The notes under the pieces: generated by a model
Database searches by the model: none
What the model was told of the DNA's origin: nothing
The model's input: only the letters and a program-made list of their open reading frames with translations
Part shown: piece by piece, positions 36,480 to 45,497 of the stretch
Layout: each line of letters opens with the position of its first letter
Position numbering within the stretch: the first letter of the stretch is position 1
Made by a program: the position numbers and the translations under genes
From: Hyphomicrobium album
GTDB lineage: Bacteria; Pseudomonadota; Alphaproteobacteria; Rhizobiales; Hyphomicrobiaceae
Direction of reading: 5' to 3'
DNA length: 64,000 nt
Assembly (NCBI RefSeq): GCF_009708035.1
Contig: NZ_WMBQ01000001.1
Location: 1,178,001-1,242,000, forward strand

Positions 36480-37075
36480 ACGTGCTCACGCAACGTCTGC
36501 GTTCCGGCGGCTTTCTCGGCATCAATATGAAGCAGCTCGCTCTGCGCGCCGTGCTTGTGATCGCTCTCGACGTCCTCGCCGCGTCGACCTGGCAGTTTGC
36601 CGTCAAGCAGCGGGCCAATGCCGCGATCGACCGGCTGCGGGCGGGCTCCGAGGTCGAGATCGACGCCGCCGAGGCGCCGCCGGAAGTGCTCGATGCGCGC
36701 GCCGCGTTCCTTCTGAGGCGCAATCGTATCGACGAGGCGCAGCCGCTTCTCGACCAGGCGCTGCTTCGCGCCGATGCGCCGATCCAGATGCGCATGCTGT
36801 TCAACATGGCCAATGCGCGCATGCGTGCCGCTGTCGCTGCCATCGGCAAGGGCGACTACGACAAGGCGATACCCCTGGTCACGTTGGCCAAGTCCGAATA
36901 CCGGAGCGCGTTGCGCCTCGACTCCACCTACTGGGACGCCAAATACAATCTCGACATCGCCATGCGCCTCGTCCGCGACCTGCCGCAAGCCGTCGGTGAG
37001 GACGAAGAAAAGCCGCTGCAGACGCCGGAGAAGCTGTGGACCGATCTCCCCGGCGTCCCAAAGGGGCTGCCATGA
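36476..37075 (+). CDS. mxaK: MxaK, membrane-anchored TPR-like protein
   Basis: 199 residues with one membrane helix (about 18-37) and a helical, TPR-like remainder (DARAAFLLRRNRIDEAQPLLDQALLRA, AKYNLDIAMRLVRDLP). It is one of the three calcium-insertion genes (mxaA, mxaK, mxaL). Overlaps the flanking genes by 4 nt on each side. Confidence 0.9.
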   Translation: MNVLTQRLRSGGFLGINMKQLALRAVLVIALDVLAASTWQFAVKQRANAAIDRLRAGSEVEIDAAEAPPEVLDARAAFLLRRNRIDEAQPLLDQALLRADAPIQMRMLFNMANARMRAAVAAIGKGDYDKAIPLVTLAKSEYRSALRLDSTYWDAKYNLDIAMRLVRDLPQAVGEDEEKPLQTPEKLWTDLPGVPKGLP

Positions 37076-38055
37076 GTTGGGCTTCGCTTCGTGATCCGCG
37101 CACCTTGTTCATCGCTGGCGCCCTGGCGCTCGCGCTGCTGGCGCTGGTGGTGCCGCGCGTCTTGTTGAACCGCGACGCCTACGACGTTGTGGCGGTCATC
37201 GACATCACCACGAGCATGAACACGCGCGATGCGACGAGCAACGGCGAGACGACGAGCCGCCTTGCCGCGGCGAAGGCATCGCTGCGCGAGCTTCTGGCTA
37301 AGCTGCCGTGCGGCTCGCGGCTCGGGCTCGGCATCTTCACCGAACGCAGCTCGTTTCTGCTCTTCAATCCGGTCGAGGTCTGCGACAACTTCTCTCCCAT
37401 CGACGAAGCCATCAATATGCTCGACTGGCGCATGGCCTGGGAGGGCGACAGCTACATATCCAAGGGGCTGTACAGCGCGATCGACATCGCCAAGAGCCTT
37501 AAGTCGGATCTGATCTTCTACACCGACGGGCACGAGATGCCGCCGCTGCCGTTTAGCGGCATTCCGGCCTTCGAGGGCAAGCCGGGCGACGTCGGTGGCC
37601 TCATCGTCGGCGTCGGCAGCCTGAAACCCACGCCGCTTCTCAAATACGACGAAGCGGGCCGCGAGGTCGGAACTTACGCCGCGCAGGAGGTGCCGCAGGA
37701 AAACCGCTCCGGCCCACCGCCGCCCGACGCCGCCTCCCGTCCCGGTTACCATCCTAAGTGGGCGCCCTTCGGCAACGCCGTGGTCAATACAAAGCAGCAC
37801 ATGGCGTTCGTGCGCGAGCCGCACCTGAAGCAGCTGGCTGTCATGACGGGGCTTTCCTACGCGTGGCTCGGCGCTTCGAGCGACCTCACCGGTCCGCTCG
37901 CCGCGGCCGCGCACCCGCGCACCCTACAAGTGGCGACCGACGTCCGCGCTGCACCCGGCTCGCTCGCAATCGTTCTGCTAGCAATCCTCTACGGCCTTGC
38001 GGCGCTGGCGGTCTTTACCGCGCGCACGCCGCGGGCCACTGCCAATTCAGCTTGA
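37072..38055 (+). CDS. mxaL: MxaL, VWA-domain maturation protein
   Basis: 327 residues from ATG 37072 overlapping the mxaK stop. An N-terminal helix (about 12-31), a VWA domain with MIDAS-like DITTSMN (44-50), IFYTDGHEMPP, and a C-terminal helix (SLAIVLLAILYGLAALAVF). Acts with MxaA and MxaK in calcium loading. The MIDAS has Thr-Thr in place of Ser-x, which is seen in MxaL proteins as I recall them. Confidence 0.9.
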   Translation: MSWASLRDPRTLFIAGALALALLALVVPRVLLNRDAYDVVAVIDITTSMNTRDATSNGETTSRLAAAKASLRELLAKLPCGSRLGLGIFTERSSFLLFNPVEVCDNFSPIDEAINMLDWRMAWEGDSYISKGLYSAIDIAKSLKSDLIFYTDGHEMPPLPFSGIPAFEGKPGDVGGLIVGVGSLKPTPLLKYDEAGREVGTYAAQEVPQENRSGPPPPDAASRPGYHPKWAPFGNAVVNTKQHMAFVREPHLKQLAVMTGLSYAWLGASSDLTGPLAAAAHPRTLQVATDVRAAPGSLAIVLLAILYGLAALAVFTARTPRATANSA

Positions 38056-38074
38056 TATGAAGGAGCATGACTAG

Positions 38075-38608
38075 ATGTCGACGATACGTTTCCTGCTGGC
38101 CGGCCTCACTTTCGCGGCGATGAGCCTCGGCGCCCACGCACACGGCCCGACGCCGCAAAAGGTCGAGGAAAAGATCGAGATCGCCGCACCGCCGGAGAAG
38201 GTGTGGGGCATCATCAAGGACTTCGCCAAGGTGAGCGACTGGAACCCGGCCGTCACCAAGAGCGAGGGCACGGGCGGCAACGAGAACGGCGCCGCGCGCA
38301 CGATCACGCTCAAGACCGGAGAGCTACAGGAAGGCCTCGACTACTACAGCGAAAAGGAGATGACCTATCTCTACCGGCTGTCGAAGGAGAAGGTCGATGT
38401 CCTTCCCGTCAGCTCCTACACGGCCGAGATCACCGTTAAGCCGGGTACAAGCGGCGGCAGTCTCGTCACCTGGATGGCGCGCCTCTACCGCGCCGATACC
38501 GGCAACGAGCCCGCTCCCGACAGGAACGACGCCGCCGCCGTCAAGGCAATGAAGGCCTATCTCACCGAAGGGCTGCAGGGATTGAAGGCCAAGGCAGAGG
38601 CCAAGTAG
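38075..38608 (+). CDS. mxaD: MxaD, SRPBCC-fold periplasmic protein
   Basis: 177 residues with a signal peptide ending at GAHAHGP. The mature part VEEKIEIAAPPEKVWGIIKDFAKVSDWNPAVTK is the START/SRPBCC fold. MxaD stimulates electron transfer from methanol dehydrogenase to cytochrome cL in Methylorubrum. It follows mxaL by 19 nt, with an AAGGAG site. Confidence 0.93.
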   Translation: MSTIRFLLAGLTFAAMSLGAHAHGPTPQKVEEKIEIAAPPEKVWGIIKDFAKVSDWNPAVTKSEGTGGNENGAARTITLKTGELQEGLDYYSEKEMTYLYRLSKEKVDVLPVSSYTAEITVKPGTSGGSLVTWMARLYRADTGNEPAPDRNDAAAVKAMKAYLTEGLQGLKAKAEAK

Positions 38609-38611
38609 GCC

Positions 38612-39616
38612 ATGCTGGTTCGGGGCGTCATCATCGCGTTGGCGGCCTCGCTCCTAGCGACGCCGTCTCCGGCGGCCGATGACGCGGCCCTCATTTTTGT
38701 GGCCAACCAGGACGCGGCGACGATCAGCGTCATCGACACCGCGTCCGATGCTGTCGTCGCCACCATTCCCGTTGCCTTCGCACCGGCCAGCATAGCCGTC
38801 GGGCGCGATGGAAGGATGCTCTATGTCACCCACCCGGAACGCGGCGAGATCACCGTCGTCGACGCCGGGACGCGCCAGGTAGCGCGAACTCTGAAAGTAG
38901 GCGGCACGCCGTTCGGTATTGCCGTCGGCCAAGACGAGACGCTTTTCGTCAGCGACTGGCACGCCAACTCGGTCATTGCCGTCGACGCCCAATCCGGCAA
39001 CCAATTGCGGCGAGTGGCGGTCGGCCGCGCGCCGGCCGGGATCGTCACCAGCCCACGCGGCGCGCTTGTCTTCGTCGCCAACCGGGAAAGCGATTCTATT
39101 TCCATACTCAGTGCGACGACGCTGGCTGTGGTCGCCACGCTGCCCGTGGGGCGGGCGCCCTTCGCACTTACCGTCTCGCCCGACGCCACCCGGGTGTACG
39201 TCGCCAATGTGCAGAGCGCGACCCTGTCCGTCATCAGCACCGAGACGCTGCGGCCGGTACAGACGGTGTCGGTTGGCCACATGCCATACGGCGTGGCGGC
39301 TAGCATCAAGGGGGATCGGCTCTTCGTCGCCAACCAGAGCACCGGGTCCGTGTCGGTGCTCGACAGCCGCGACATGCGTGTGCTCGCGAACGAAAAGGTC
39401 GGCCGCTTTCCTGAGGGCATCGTCGTCGAGCCGCGCGGGGCCAAAGCCTATGTCGCCAACTGGTTCTCTGGCGATGTCTCCGTGCTCGACGTCATCAGCG
39501 GGCGTGAGTTGAAGCGCATCCCCACCGGCAGCGGCTCGCGCGCCCTTGCAGTCGCCGCACCCAGGCCGACGCAAGCATCGAAGGCGCCAGACGCATCGGT
39601 AGAACAGCAGCCGTGA
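38612..39616 (+). CDS. YVTN-type beta-propeller protein at the end of the mxa operon
   Basis: 334 residues. A signal peptide precedes about six or seven blades, recognised from repeated LIFVANQDAATISVIDT, RVYVANVQSATLSVIST, LFVANQSTGSVSVLDS and AYVANWFSGDVSVLD. It starts 3 nt after mxaD and overlaps the next gene by 4 nt, so it is in the operon, in the position occupied by mxaE/mxaH-type genes elsewhere. A similar protein is encoded beside xoxF at 48.5 kb. Probably periplasmic; binding partner unknown. Confidence 0.82.
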   Translation: MLVRGVIIALAASLLATPSPAADDAALIFVANQDAATISVIDTASDAVVATIPVAFAPASIAVGRDGRMLYVTHPERGEITVVDAGTRQVARTLKVGGTPFGIAVGQDETLFVSDWHANSVIAVDAQSGNQLRRVAVGRAPAGIVTSPRGALVFVANRESDSISILSATTLAVVATLPVGRAPFALTVSPDATRVYVANVQSATLSVISTETLRPVQTVSVGHMPYGVAASIKGDRLFVANQSTGSVSVLDSRDMRVLANEKVGRFPEGIVVEPRGAKAYVANWFSGDVSVLDVISGRELKRIPTGSGSRALAVAAPRPTQASKAPDASVEQQP

Positions 39617-40329
39617 GAAACTGGGCGCCTAGGCATGTGTCGCTGCCGCTGGCCGCCTCGATCCTTTGGCTGTGTCTGGGCCCGGCCTCGGGCCAGCAGC
39701 CGTGCACCGAGGATGCGATCCTCGTTTTCGACGCGTCGAAGTCGATGGCGGCCTCGGCCGACGACAACACGGGCCTGCGGCGCATCGATGCCGTCCGTTC
39801 GGCGCTCGCGCGCATCCTACCGCGGGTCGCGCCCAAGCGGCGGCTCGGTCTCATCACCTACGGTCCGGGGTCGCGGCCAGCATGCGTTAACGTCGCCCTC
39901 GAGCTGCGCCCGACGATCAATGCGGCGGCGGCGATCATGGCGCGCGTCGACCGCCTGAGACCTGACGGGCGCACGCCGCTCACGCGCGCCGTTCAACGCG
40001 CGGCCGATGTCCTCGACCTTCGCAACCAGCCGGGGACTATTGTGCTCCTCACCGACGGCGAGGAGACCTGCGGCGGCAATTCATGCCAGCTCGCGAGCCA
40101 GCTCAAAGCCGTGGGTGTGCGCACGACCGTGCACGTGATCAGCTATCACATCGCCAGCGCCATCGGCTCGGAGGGCGTGTTCGCCTCGCGCTGCCTCGCC
40201 GACGAGACAGGCGGCATCTATGCCGCCACGAACACGGCGGACGAGGTCGCGGCAGCGCTCGAGACGGCGTTTGCCTGCCCGCTCATCAGCCAGTCGACGA
40301 TCCCCAGGCTGAGCCGAGCATTCCCTTAA
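39613..40329 (+). CDS. Exported VWA-domain protein
   Basis: 238 residues from GTG 39613 that overlaps the previous stop. Signal peptide ends near GPASGQQP. MIDAS DASKSM (about 41-46), GLITYGPGS, and LLTDGEETCGG complete a VWA metal site. Several cysteines may form disulfides. It is the last rightward gene of the mxa operon; its TAA shares bases with the convergent SoxYZ-like stop (TTAA). Probably a periplasmic accessory protein. Confidence 0.82.
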   Translation: MRNWAPRHVSLPLAASILWLCLGPASGQQPCTEDAILVFDASKSMAASADDNTGLRRIDAVRSALARILPRVAPKRRLGLITYGPGSRPACVNVALELRPTINAAAAIMARVDRLRPDGRTPLTRAVQRAADVLDLRNQPGTIVLLTDGEETCGGNSCQLASQLKAVGVRTTVHVISYHIASAIGSEGVFASRCLADETGGIYAATNTADEVAAALETAFACPLISQSTIPRLSRAFP

Positions 40330-41141
40330 GAGCCGGCGAGCGACTTGCCGGCGAACTTCGCGCCGTTGCTGTCGGTGGCGCGAACCTCCAGTGCGTCGCC
40401 GGAGCTTCCGTCGTAGTTGAAGCGTATGTTGGGGTCCTCGGAGATGGAGATGCCGCCTTCCATGCGCAGGACCAGGCTGCCGGCGCGCGTCACCTCGACG
40501 AGGTTGACGAAGCGGGCCGGCGTATAGCCGCGCGAAACTAGATCCATCTGCATGCCGGTGAAGTTCGGGTGGCGGATCATGACGATGCCTTCGCGCCAGC
40601 GCTCGCCCAGCGCCGGCTGCGCAATGGTCTTCACCTGCATCTTGCCGAGCATGGCTAGGGCCTCGTCGGCATCCTTGGAGGCCGGTGCGGAGCAGCCGCC
40701 TGCGCCCCTGACGAACTTCGATACCATGTGCAGCTTGCCATCGGCGGTTTCCAGAACGGCGCGGACGTAGGAGAAGCTGTCAACGCGCACACGAGTCATC
40801 AGCTTGCGCTCGCCCACCTCGGGCGAGGCGCTAAAGCCGTCGCCAAAGCGGAAGGTCGCCGCCACCGGAGCCGGGTTGCGGTCGATGATAAGGGTAATCG
40901 ACTTGGCGGTGTTGGCGATGTTGGACGGCAGGTGAATGGCGATCGGCACGATCGCGGCATCTTCCGCCTGCTCCGGTGCATAGAGAGCCATCGTGCCGTC
41001 GTTCTCGGCGATGGGCCGGTTCTCAAACACGCCGGCGCGGATGTCGGGCCAAGGCTCGTCGGCGCGGACCGGCGCTACCGCCGATCCAAGGAGCACCACG
41101 CCGATGACAGCGGTCAGCGACAGCAGCGATGCGATGCGCAT
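40326..41141 (-). CDS. SoxYZ-like carrier associated with quinoprotein dehydrogenases
   Basis: 271 residues from ATG 41141 with GGAGG upstream. A signal peptide ends near APVRADEPW. The N-terminal SoxY-like part ends in VRGAGGCSAPA, where the Cys is in the place of the SoxY carrier Cys. The C-terminal SoxZ-like part has IRHPNFTGMQMD and LEVRATDSNG. Fused SoxYZ-like carriers occur with PQQ dehydrogenase genes; their cargo is not known. The gene is convergent with the mxa operon. Confidence 0.85.
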   Translation of the reverse strand: MRIASLLSLTAVIGVVLLGSAVAPVRADEPWPDIRAGVFENRPIAENDGTMALYAPEQAEDAAIVPIAIHLPSNIANTAKSITLIIDRNPAPVAATFRFGDGFSASPEVGERKLMTRVRVDSFSYVRAVLETADGKLHMVSKFVRGAGGCSAPASKDADEALAMLGKMQVKTIAQPALGERWREGIVMIRHPNFTGMQMDLVSRGYTPARFVNLVEVTRAGSLVLRMEGGISISEDPNIRFNYDGSSGDALEVRATDSNGAKFAGKSLAGS

Positions 41142-41218
41142 GGTTGAGGTCCTCCGGCAGACCATAATCTGTGCGCCGATTATAGAGTGAAGTCGCGGGA
41201 GTTTTTCCCGCGCTCCAA

Positions 41219-41851
41219 TCACAACTTGGGCGGCTCGATCTTTAGTCCGTCGCGCAAACTGAAGGTGCCGTCGAATAGCCGCTTGTCGGGCTCGGCCTGT
41301 GACGTCACGATGTTGCGCACCGGCACGCCCAGCGCCTTGTCGATGTAGACCGTCTGCACGTTGTCGACGGCAGCACCCGCTGCCGGTATGGCGGGGGCGC
41401 CGTCCGCTTTGCCGGCGCTGCGCTTCGCCCGGTAGGCGGCGTAGGTCTTGCCCTCAAACGTCACGTCGCCGAGACATTCGAACTGTGATTCATCCTTCGG
41501 CGGCTCGACCACCGTGTCCTTCATCTGCTTGGCGATGGTGGTGGCGAACTTCTCCGGCACCTCCGCCCAGCCGGCGTTGCCCTGATTGCTCCAGGCTTTG
41601 CCGCCGACGAGGATCATCTCCATTTGCTGCGGACCTTCCGAACCCATCGACACCGTCTGGTGCATGCGATCGGGGAGCACGTAGTCGTTGCTCATCGTCA
41701 ACGTGCCCTGCGGGTTGGTGATCTTCGTCTCCATGCGGAAGGCGGCGGACTTGCGCAGTTTGGTGAAAGCGTCGTTGACCTCGGACGTACAGTCGGCTCG
41801 TACCGTGGTGACGCCAAGCAAAAGAAGACAGAGTGCGAACGCGGTGCGCAT
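41219..41851 (-). CDS. Exported protein of unknown function, LolA-like in outline
   Basis: 210 residues from ATG 41851; the frame is open to 41893. Signal peptide ends near TTVRADC. The mature domain AAFRMETKITNPQGTLTMSNDYVLPDRMHQTV, VGGKAWSNQG and TVYIDKALGVPVRN has the alternating beta pattern of LolA/LppX-type lipid carriers. Two cysteines could be paired. Cotranscription with the SoxYZ-like gene is likely, although a short hairpin (41194-41212) lies between them. Confidence 0.65.
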   Translation of the reverse strand: MRTAFALCLLLLGVTTVRADCTSEVNDAFTKLRKSAAFRMETKITNPQGTLTMSNDYVLPDRMHQTVSMGSEGPQQMEMILVGGKAWSNQGNAGWAEVPEKFATTIAKQMKDTVVEPPKDESQFECLGDVTFEGKTYAAYRAKRSAGKADGAPAIPAAGAAVDNVQTVYIDKALGVPVRNIVTSQAEPDKRLFDGTFSLRDGLKIEPPKL

Positions 41852-42007
41852 GGGATGCCCGTGGATGGTTGGACCGCGCGGAAGCTCGCACACCCCACCC
41901 GAGACAGTCGTGGCAATCCCCGTGGAAAGTTTGGCAAGCGCCGCCGCCCTCGAAAACGAAGACGGTGGGGTACGACCGTTTATCGCAGTATAGGGCCTTA
42001 TCTGGAC

Positions 42008-42640
42008 CTACTCTTTGCGATGGAGCTTGCCGTCATCGGCGCCCATGGAAACGCGCACGAGATCCAACGACCTGCGCAGGCCAAGCTTCGCCTTGATCGT
42101 CCCGCACGAGTTGGAAATCGTCTTGTAGGCTCGACCGCTTTCGGCCGCGATATCGCGCACGCTCTTTCCTTGTCCGAGCTTGCGCAGAATGTCGGCTTCG
42201 CGCTCGGTCAGCTGGGGCGTCTCGAGAACTTCCGCGCTCTCCGCAAGATCGGCGGCGATCCTACTCTCGACATAGCGCGAGCTCGCCATAATCGCGCGGA
42301 TTGCAGCGATGAGCTCCTCGGCCGGAGCGCTCTTGCTGACGTAGCCGCGCGCACCGAGGTTCAAAGCTCGGAGGACGTGGCCTGTCTCGCTGTGCATGCT
42401 GAACACAAGAACCCGAACGCGCTCGTTGCGCGCGAACAGGTCCTTCAGCAGCGAGAAACCGTCGCCGCTCCCGAGGTTGATGTCGAGGATGACGAGATCG
42501 ACATTGTCCTTGCCGTAGGCGCGCAGCGCCGCATCCACATCCGCTGCCGTTTCCAGCTCGATACCGGGGAACGCGGACGTCAGCAGACGGGCGATGCCCT
42601 CGCGAACCACCAGATGATCGTCGACGACGAGGATCTTCAC
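42008..42640 (-). CDS. NarL/FixJ-type response regulator
   Basis: 210 residues. Receiver with DD at 7-8 and phospho-acceptor Asp53 (LVILDINLG), Ser/Lys in GYVSKSAP, and a LuxR-type HTH (LTEREADILRKLGQGKSVRDIAAESGRAYKTISNSC). It has no adjacent kinase on the same strand, but a NarX-like kinase lies 1.4 kb upstream with another regulator. Position beside the mxa and xox genes suggests a role in methanol or metal control (inference). Confidence 0.9.
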   Translation of the reverse strand: MKILVVDDHLVVREGIARLLTSAFPGIELETAADVDAALRAYGKDNVDLVILDINLGSGDGFSLLKDLFARNERVRVLVFSMHSETGHVLRALNLGARGYVSKSAPAEELIAAIRAIMASSRYVESRIAADLAESAEVLETPQLTEREADILRKLGQGKSVRDIAAESGRAYKTISNSCGTIKAKLGLRRSLDLVRVSMGADDGKLHRKE

Positions 42641-42769
42641 GCGAGCGCTCCATCGAGCTTTTCCCGAACACTATAACGTAGCGTCGACAAAGGGCGATGG
42701 GACTATTTCCCGAAGCGTTCCGAAAAAAGTCGGAGGTCAGCGCTCGTGGCGACAGAGAAGTTAAAGCCG

Positions 42770-43144
42770 TTACACCGGCAGCCGCTGTTTGGAGACACAC
42801 CCCCAGCCCGCCAGGAGCCAGCCCTTGCGGTTTTGCTCAAGCCAGCGGAGCGCCTCGCCGATGTCGGTATTCCGGCAAACTTCGCCCGGCGGCGGCACCA
42901 GGAAGTGCGTGATCCACCGCTCGCGATGGGCGCGGTCGCAATCGCCCTCGCGGCAATACTCGAACTTCAAAACCTGACCAGGCATGCCGTCGGGCAGGCG
43001 AATGATCCGCTGCCGGCAATCGTCCTTTTCGTTCATGCATTGGACGATCACGCGCCCGTCCTCGGAGAGGGCAGGGGCCGGTGCAAATGCGGGCAGTCCC
43101 AGCGCGACAAGGGGAAGGAATGAGCGGATCCGGGTTCGGGCCAT
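42770..43144 (-). CDS. Small Cys-rich exported protein of unknown function
   Basis: 124 residues from ATG 43144 with AAGGGG upstream; the frame is open to 43171. Signal peptide ends near APALSEDG. Six cysteines lie in VQCMNEKDDCRQR, FEYCREGDCDRAH, EVCRN and WGCVSK, probably disulfides. Family not recognised. It lies between two response regulators. Confidence 0.6.
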   Translation of the reverse strand: MARTRIRSFLPLVALGLPAFAPAPALSEDGRVIVQCMNEKDDCRQRIIRLPDGMPGQVLKFEYCREGDCDRAHRERWITHFLVPPPGEVCRNTDIGEALRWLEQNRKGWLLAGWGCVSKQRLPV

Positions 43145-43331
43145 GCGGCACCCCTTTCCAGCTGAAGCCAACCCGCAAAATGCGGGCGCGTTCCCCTGGG
43201 GTTCCCGACGTTTTTTCTAATTTCTGAAATCCTATGTCCGAGTCGTGGAAGAACTCAAGAACGAAAAGCGGGCAATACTGCTCGATCTCTATCCAACGAG
43301 AGCAAGCATGGGTCCTGGCTCTTCGGGCAAA

Positions 43332-43961
43332 TCAAACGATCTTCTGTTCCACCGCGATGCGGATGAGCTGCATTGGCGTGCGGGCGCTGAACTTGGTCCG
43401 CAGCGAGGCGCAAGTCATGGCGACAGTCTTATAGGAGACGTCGATGAGGGCGGCGATCTCCGACATGCTCTTGCCCTTGGCGAGCAGCCGCAAAACTTCG
43501 CGCTCGCGCGGCGTCAACGACGCTCCAGCCTCACCGGCTCCGACGCGCAAAAACGCAATTTTCTGTGCCATTTCCGCGCCTAACGCATGTCCGCCCTGGT
43601 GGACGGCACGGATGGCACTGAGAAAATCCTGCGGATCGTCACTCTTGCTGAAGTAGCCGCGTGCACCGCACTCGATCGCCTGGGCGGCAAACATCGGGTC
43701 GTCGTTCATGCTGAACATCAAGAGGCGTGCACCGGGCGAGCGCGCGACGATCCGGCGGGCGAGCTCGAAGCCGGAGACGTCTGGCAGATTGATGTCGATG
43801 ACGGTGACATCCGGCCGTTCGCTGGCATGCACCGTCTGGGCGGTCGCCGCATCGCGCGCTTCCAGCATGTCCATGTCGTCCGCCTCGGCGAGCAGCGCTC
43901 TGCACCCGGAGAGGACGATTGGGTGATCATCTACGACAAGCACTTTCACGGGGCGGCTCAT
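43332..43961 (-). CDS. NarL/FixJ-type response regulator, divergent from its probable kinase
   Basis: 209 residues. Receiver with DD (11-12), phospho-acceptor Asp56 (VTVIDINLPD), Lys in GYFSKSDD, and a LuxR-type HTH (LTPREREVLRLLAKGKSMSEIAALIDVSYKTVAMTC). It is transcribed divergently from a NarX-like histidine kinase that starts 102 nt away, the usual arrangement of a cognate pair. It resembles MxaB-type regulators of methanol oxidation, without being proof of it. Confidence 0.92.
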   Translation of the reverse strand: MSRPVKVLVVDDHPIVLSGCRALLAEADDMDMLEARDAATAQTVHASERPDVTVIDINLPDVSGFELARRIVARSPGARLLMFSMNDDPMFAAQAIECGARGYFSKSDDPQDFLSAIRAVHQGGHALGAEMAQKIAFLRVGAGEAGASLTPREREVLRLLAKGKSMSEIAALIDVSYKTVAMTCASLRTKFSARTPMQLIRIAVEQKIV

Positions 43962-44062
43962 TCCAGTTTAATCATGAAATTATATAACATAGCATGGTGA
44001 GAAGTTTAAACCGGGAATTTTCAGCCCCAGCAGCCGACGCGTGGCAAATCGCAGGAGCATGC

Positions 44063-45463
44063 ATGTCCATTCGCTTCCGCCTCAATGCCTTGTTCATCGG
44101 ACTGCTCTCGCTTGCGCTGATCTCGTTCGTGCTCGTGATGTTCGTCAACGCCGGGCCGCGCATTCACGCCGAAAACGACAGTATCATGCGGCTTGCGAGG
44201 GAGTTCGTCGAAACGACGATCGAGAGCTTGCAAGGCACGACCGATCCGGGCGCACGGCTCGAGGTATTGCTCGAAGGCCTGAAGGATCTGCGCCACGTTC
44301 GCATCTATCGCGCCGGCGATCCTGCGGCGGCGCAGACAGCGCAGCAACCTGCAGGAGGTGACGCGCCGGCTTGGCTCAGTGAGATGGCGGAGCCGTCCCC
44401 CGGGGTGGAAATCCCCGTTCGCGTGAACGGTCAGGACTTCGGCAATCTGGTCATTGCGCCGCGCGCCGACCATGAAGCGGAGGAGATATGGGAGTCCATC
44501 GAGACGATGACCGTCGTCGGCGGCGGACTGGCCATAGCCACGGTATTGCTCATGAGCCTACTCATAGGACACTTGTTGAAGCCCATCCGCACGGTCGGCG
44601 ATGCTCTGATGACGCTCGACAGCGGACGGTATGACGTCGAGGTGCCCGAGGCGGGACCGCCGGAGATCGCCGATATCTGCCGCAAGCTGAACCGTCTGGC
44701 GGCGACGCTGGAAAGCACCATTTCCGAGAACCGGCGCCTAGCCGAACGCATCATCAGCGTGCAAGACGAGGAGCGCAAAGATCTCGCGCGTGAACTACAC
44801 GACGAACTTGGTCCATACCTCTTCGCGATCCGGGCGGCGGTCACGGCGCTCAAGACCGAGCTCAAACGCGGTGGCAACGACCTCACGAAACCGCTCCATA
44901 CCTGCGACCAGCTCGTCGAGCGGGTGGAGATGATCCAGCGCGTCAATCGACGGGTTTTGCAAAAGTTGCGGCCGATGGGCCTCGAGGAGTTTGGGCTCAA
45001 GGCGAAGCTCAAGTCGCTCGTGGCCCTCATGCAGGAGAACCACCTCGAGGCGACGATCAATCTCGATGTCGCCGACGACCTGCCGCCGTGCGACCAGACC
45101 AGCAACCTTACGATCTACCGCGTAGTGCAGGAGGGCGTGACCAACGCCTTCAAGCACGCGAACGCCAGCATCATCGACATCTGCGTGGCGCCGGCCGGCA
45201 ACCAGATCGCTCAATCACGCCACGCCGATCTGCAGCGTCAGGTCATCCGCGTGAGCGTGTCGGACGATGGCAGAGGCCTGCCCGATGCGCTGAAGCCAAG
45301 CTACGGAATCGCCGGCATGTCGGAGCGCGTGCAGGCGTCCGGCGGGGAAATCCGCCTCACCAATCGTGCCGGCGGCGGCGCCACGCTTGAGGCGTGGATT
45401 CCCGTGTCAGCTCCGGAATTGGAAACCGGTACTTCCAGGCAACAGTCAACTGCGCTTGGCTGA
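44063..45463 (+). CDS. NarX-like sensor histidine kinase
   Basis: 466 residues from ATG 44063, preceded by AGGAG; ATGs upstream in the frame lack a site. Membrane helices near 8-29 and 151-172 enclose a periplasmic sensor of about 120 residues. A HAMP region follows (about 173-225), then HisKA_3 with the phospho-acceptor His246 (RELHDELGP). The ATPase domain has the N-box VVQEGVTNAFKHANAS, G1 DDGRGLP and GIAGMSERV. This is the kinase class that pairs with NarL-type regulators. The signal is unknown; metal or methanol are candidates from context. Confidence 0.92.
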   Translation: MSIRFRLNALFIGLLSLALISFVLVMFVNAGPRIHAENDSIMRLAREFVETTIESLQGTTDPGARLEVLLEGLKDLRHVRIYRAGDPAAAQTAQQPAGGDAPAWLSEMAEPSPGVEIPVRVNGQDFGNLVIAPRADHEAEEIWESIETMTVVGGGLAIATVLLMSLLIGHLLKPIRTVGDALMTLDSGRYDVEVPEAGPPEIADICRKLNRLAATLESTISENRRLAERIISVQDEERKDLARELHDELGPYLFAIRAAVTALKTELKRGGNDLTKPLHTCDQLVERVEMIQRVNRRVLQKLRPMGLEEFGLKAKLKSLVALMQENHLEATINLDVADDLPPCDQTSNLTIYRVVQEGVTNAFKHANASIIDICVAPAGNQIAQSRHADLQRQVIRVSVSDDGRGLPDALKPSYGIAGMSERVQASGGEIRLTNRAGGGATLEAWIPVSAPELETGTSRQQSTALG

Positions 45464-45497
45464 AATTGCCCCGCTTTGCGTAAATTTCACCTGGCAT

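Noticed and set aside
43172-43215. Short hairpins CCCGCA/TGCGGG and CCCC-T-GGGG
   Set aside because: Stems are only 6 and 4 bp with no T-run in the direction of the flanking genes.
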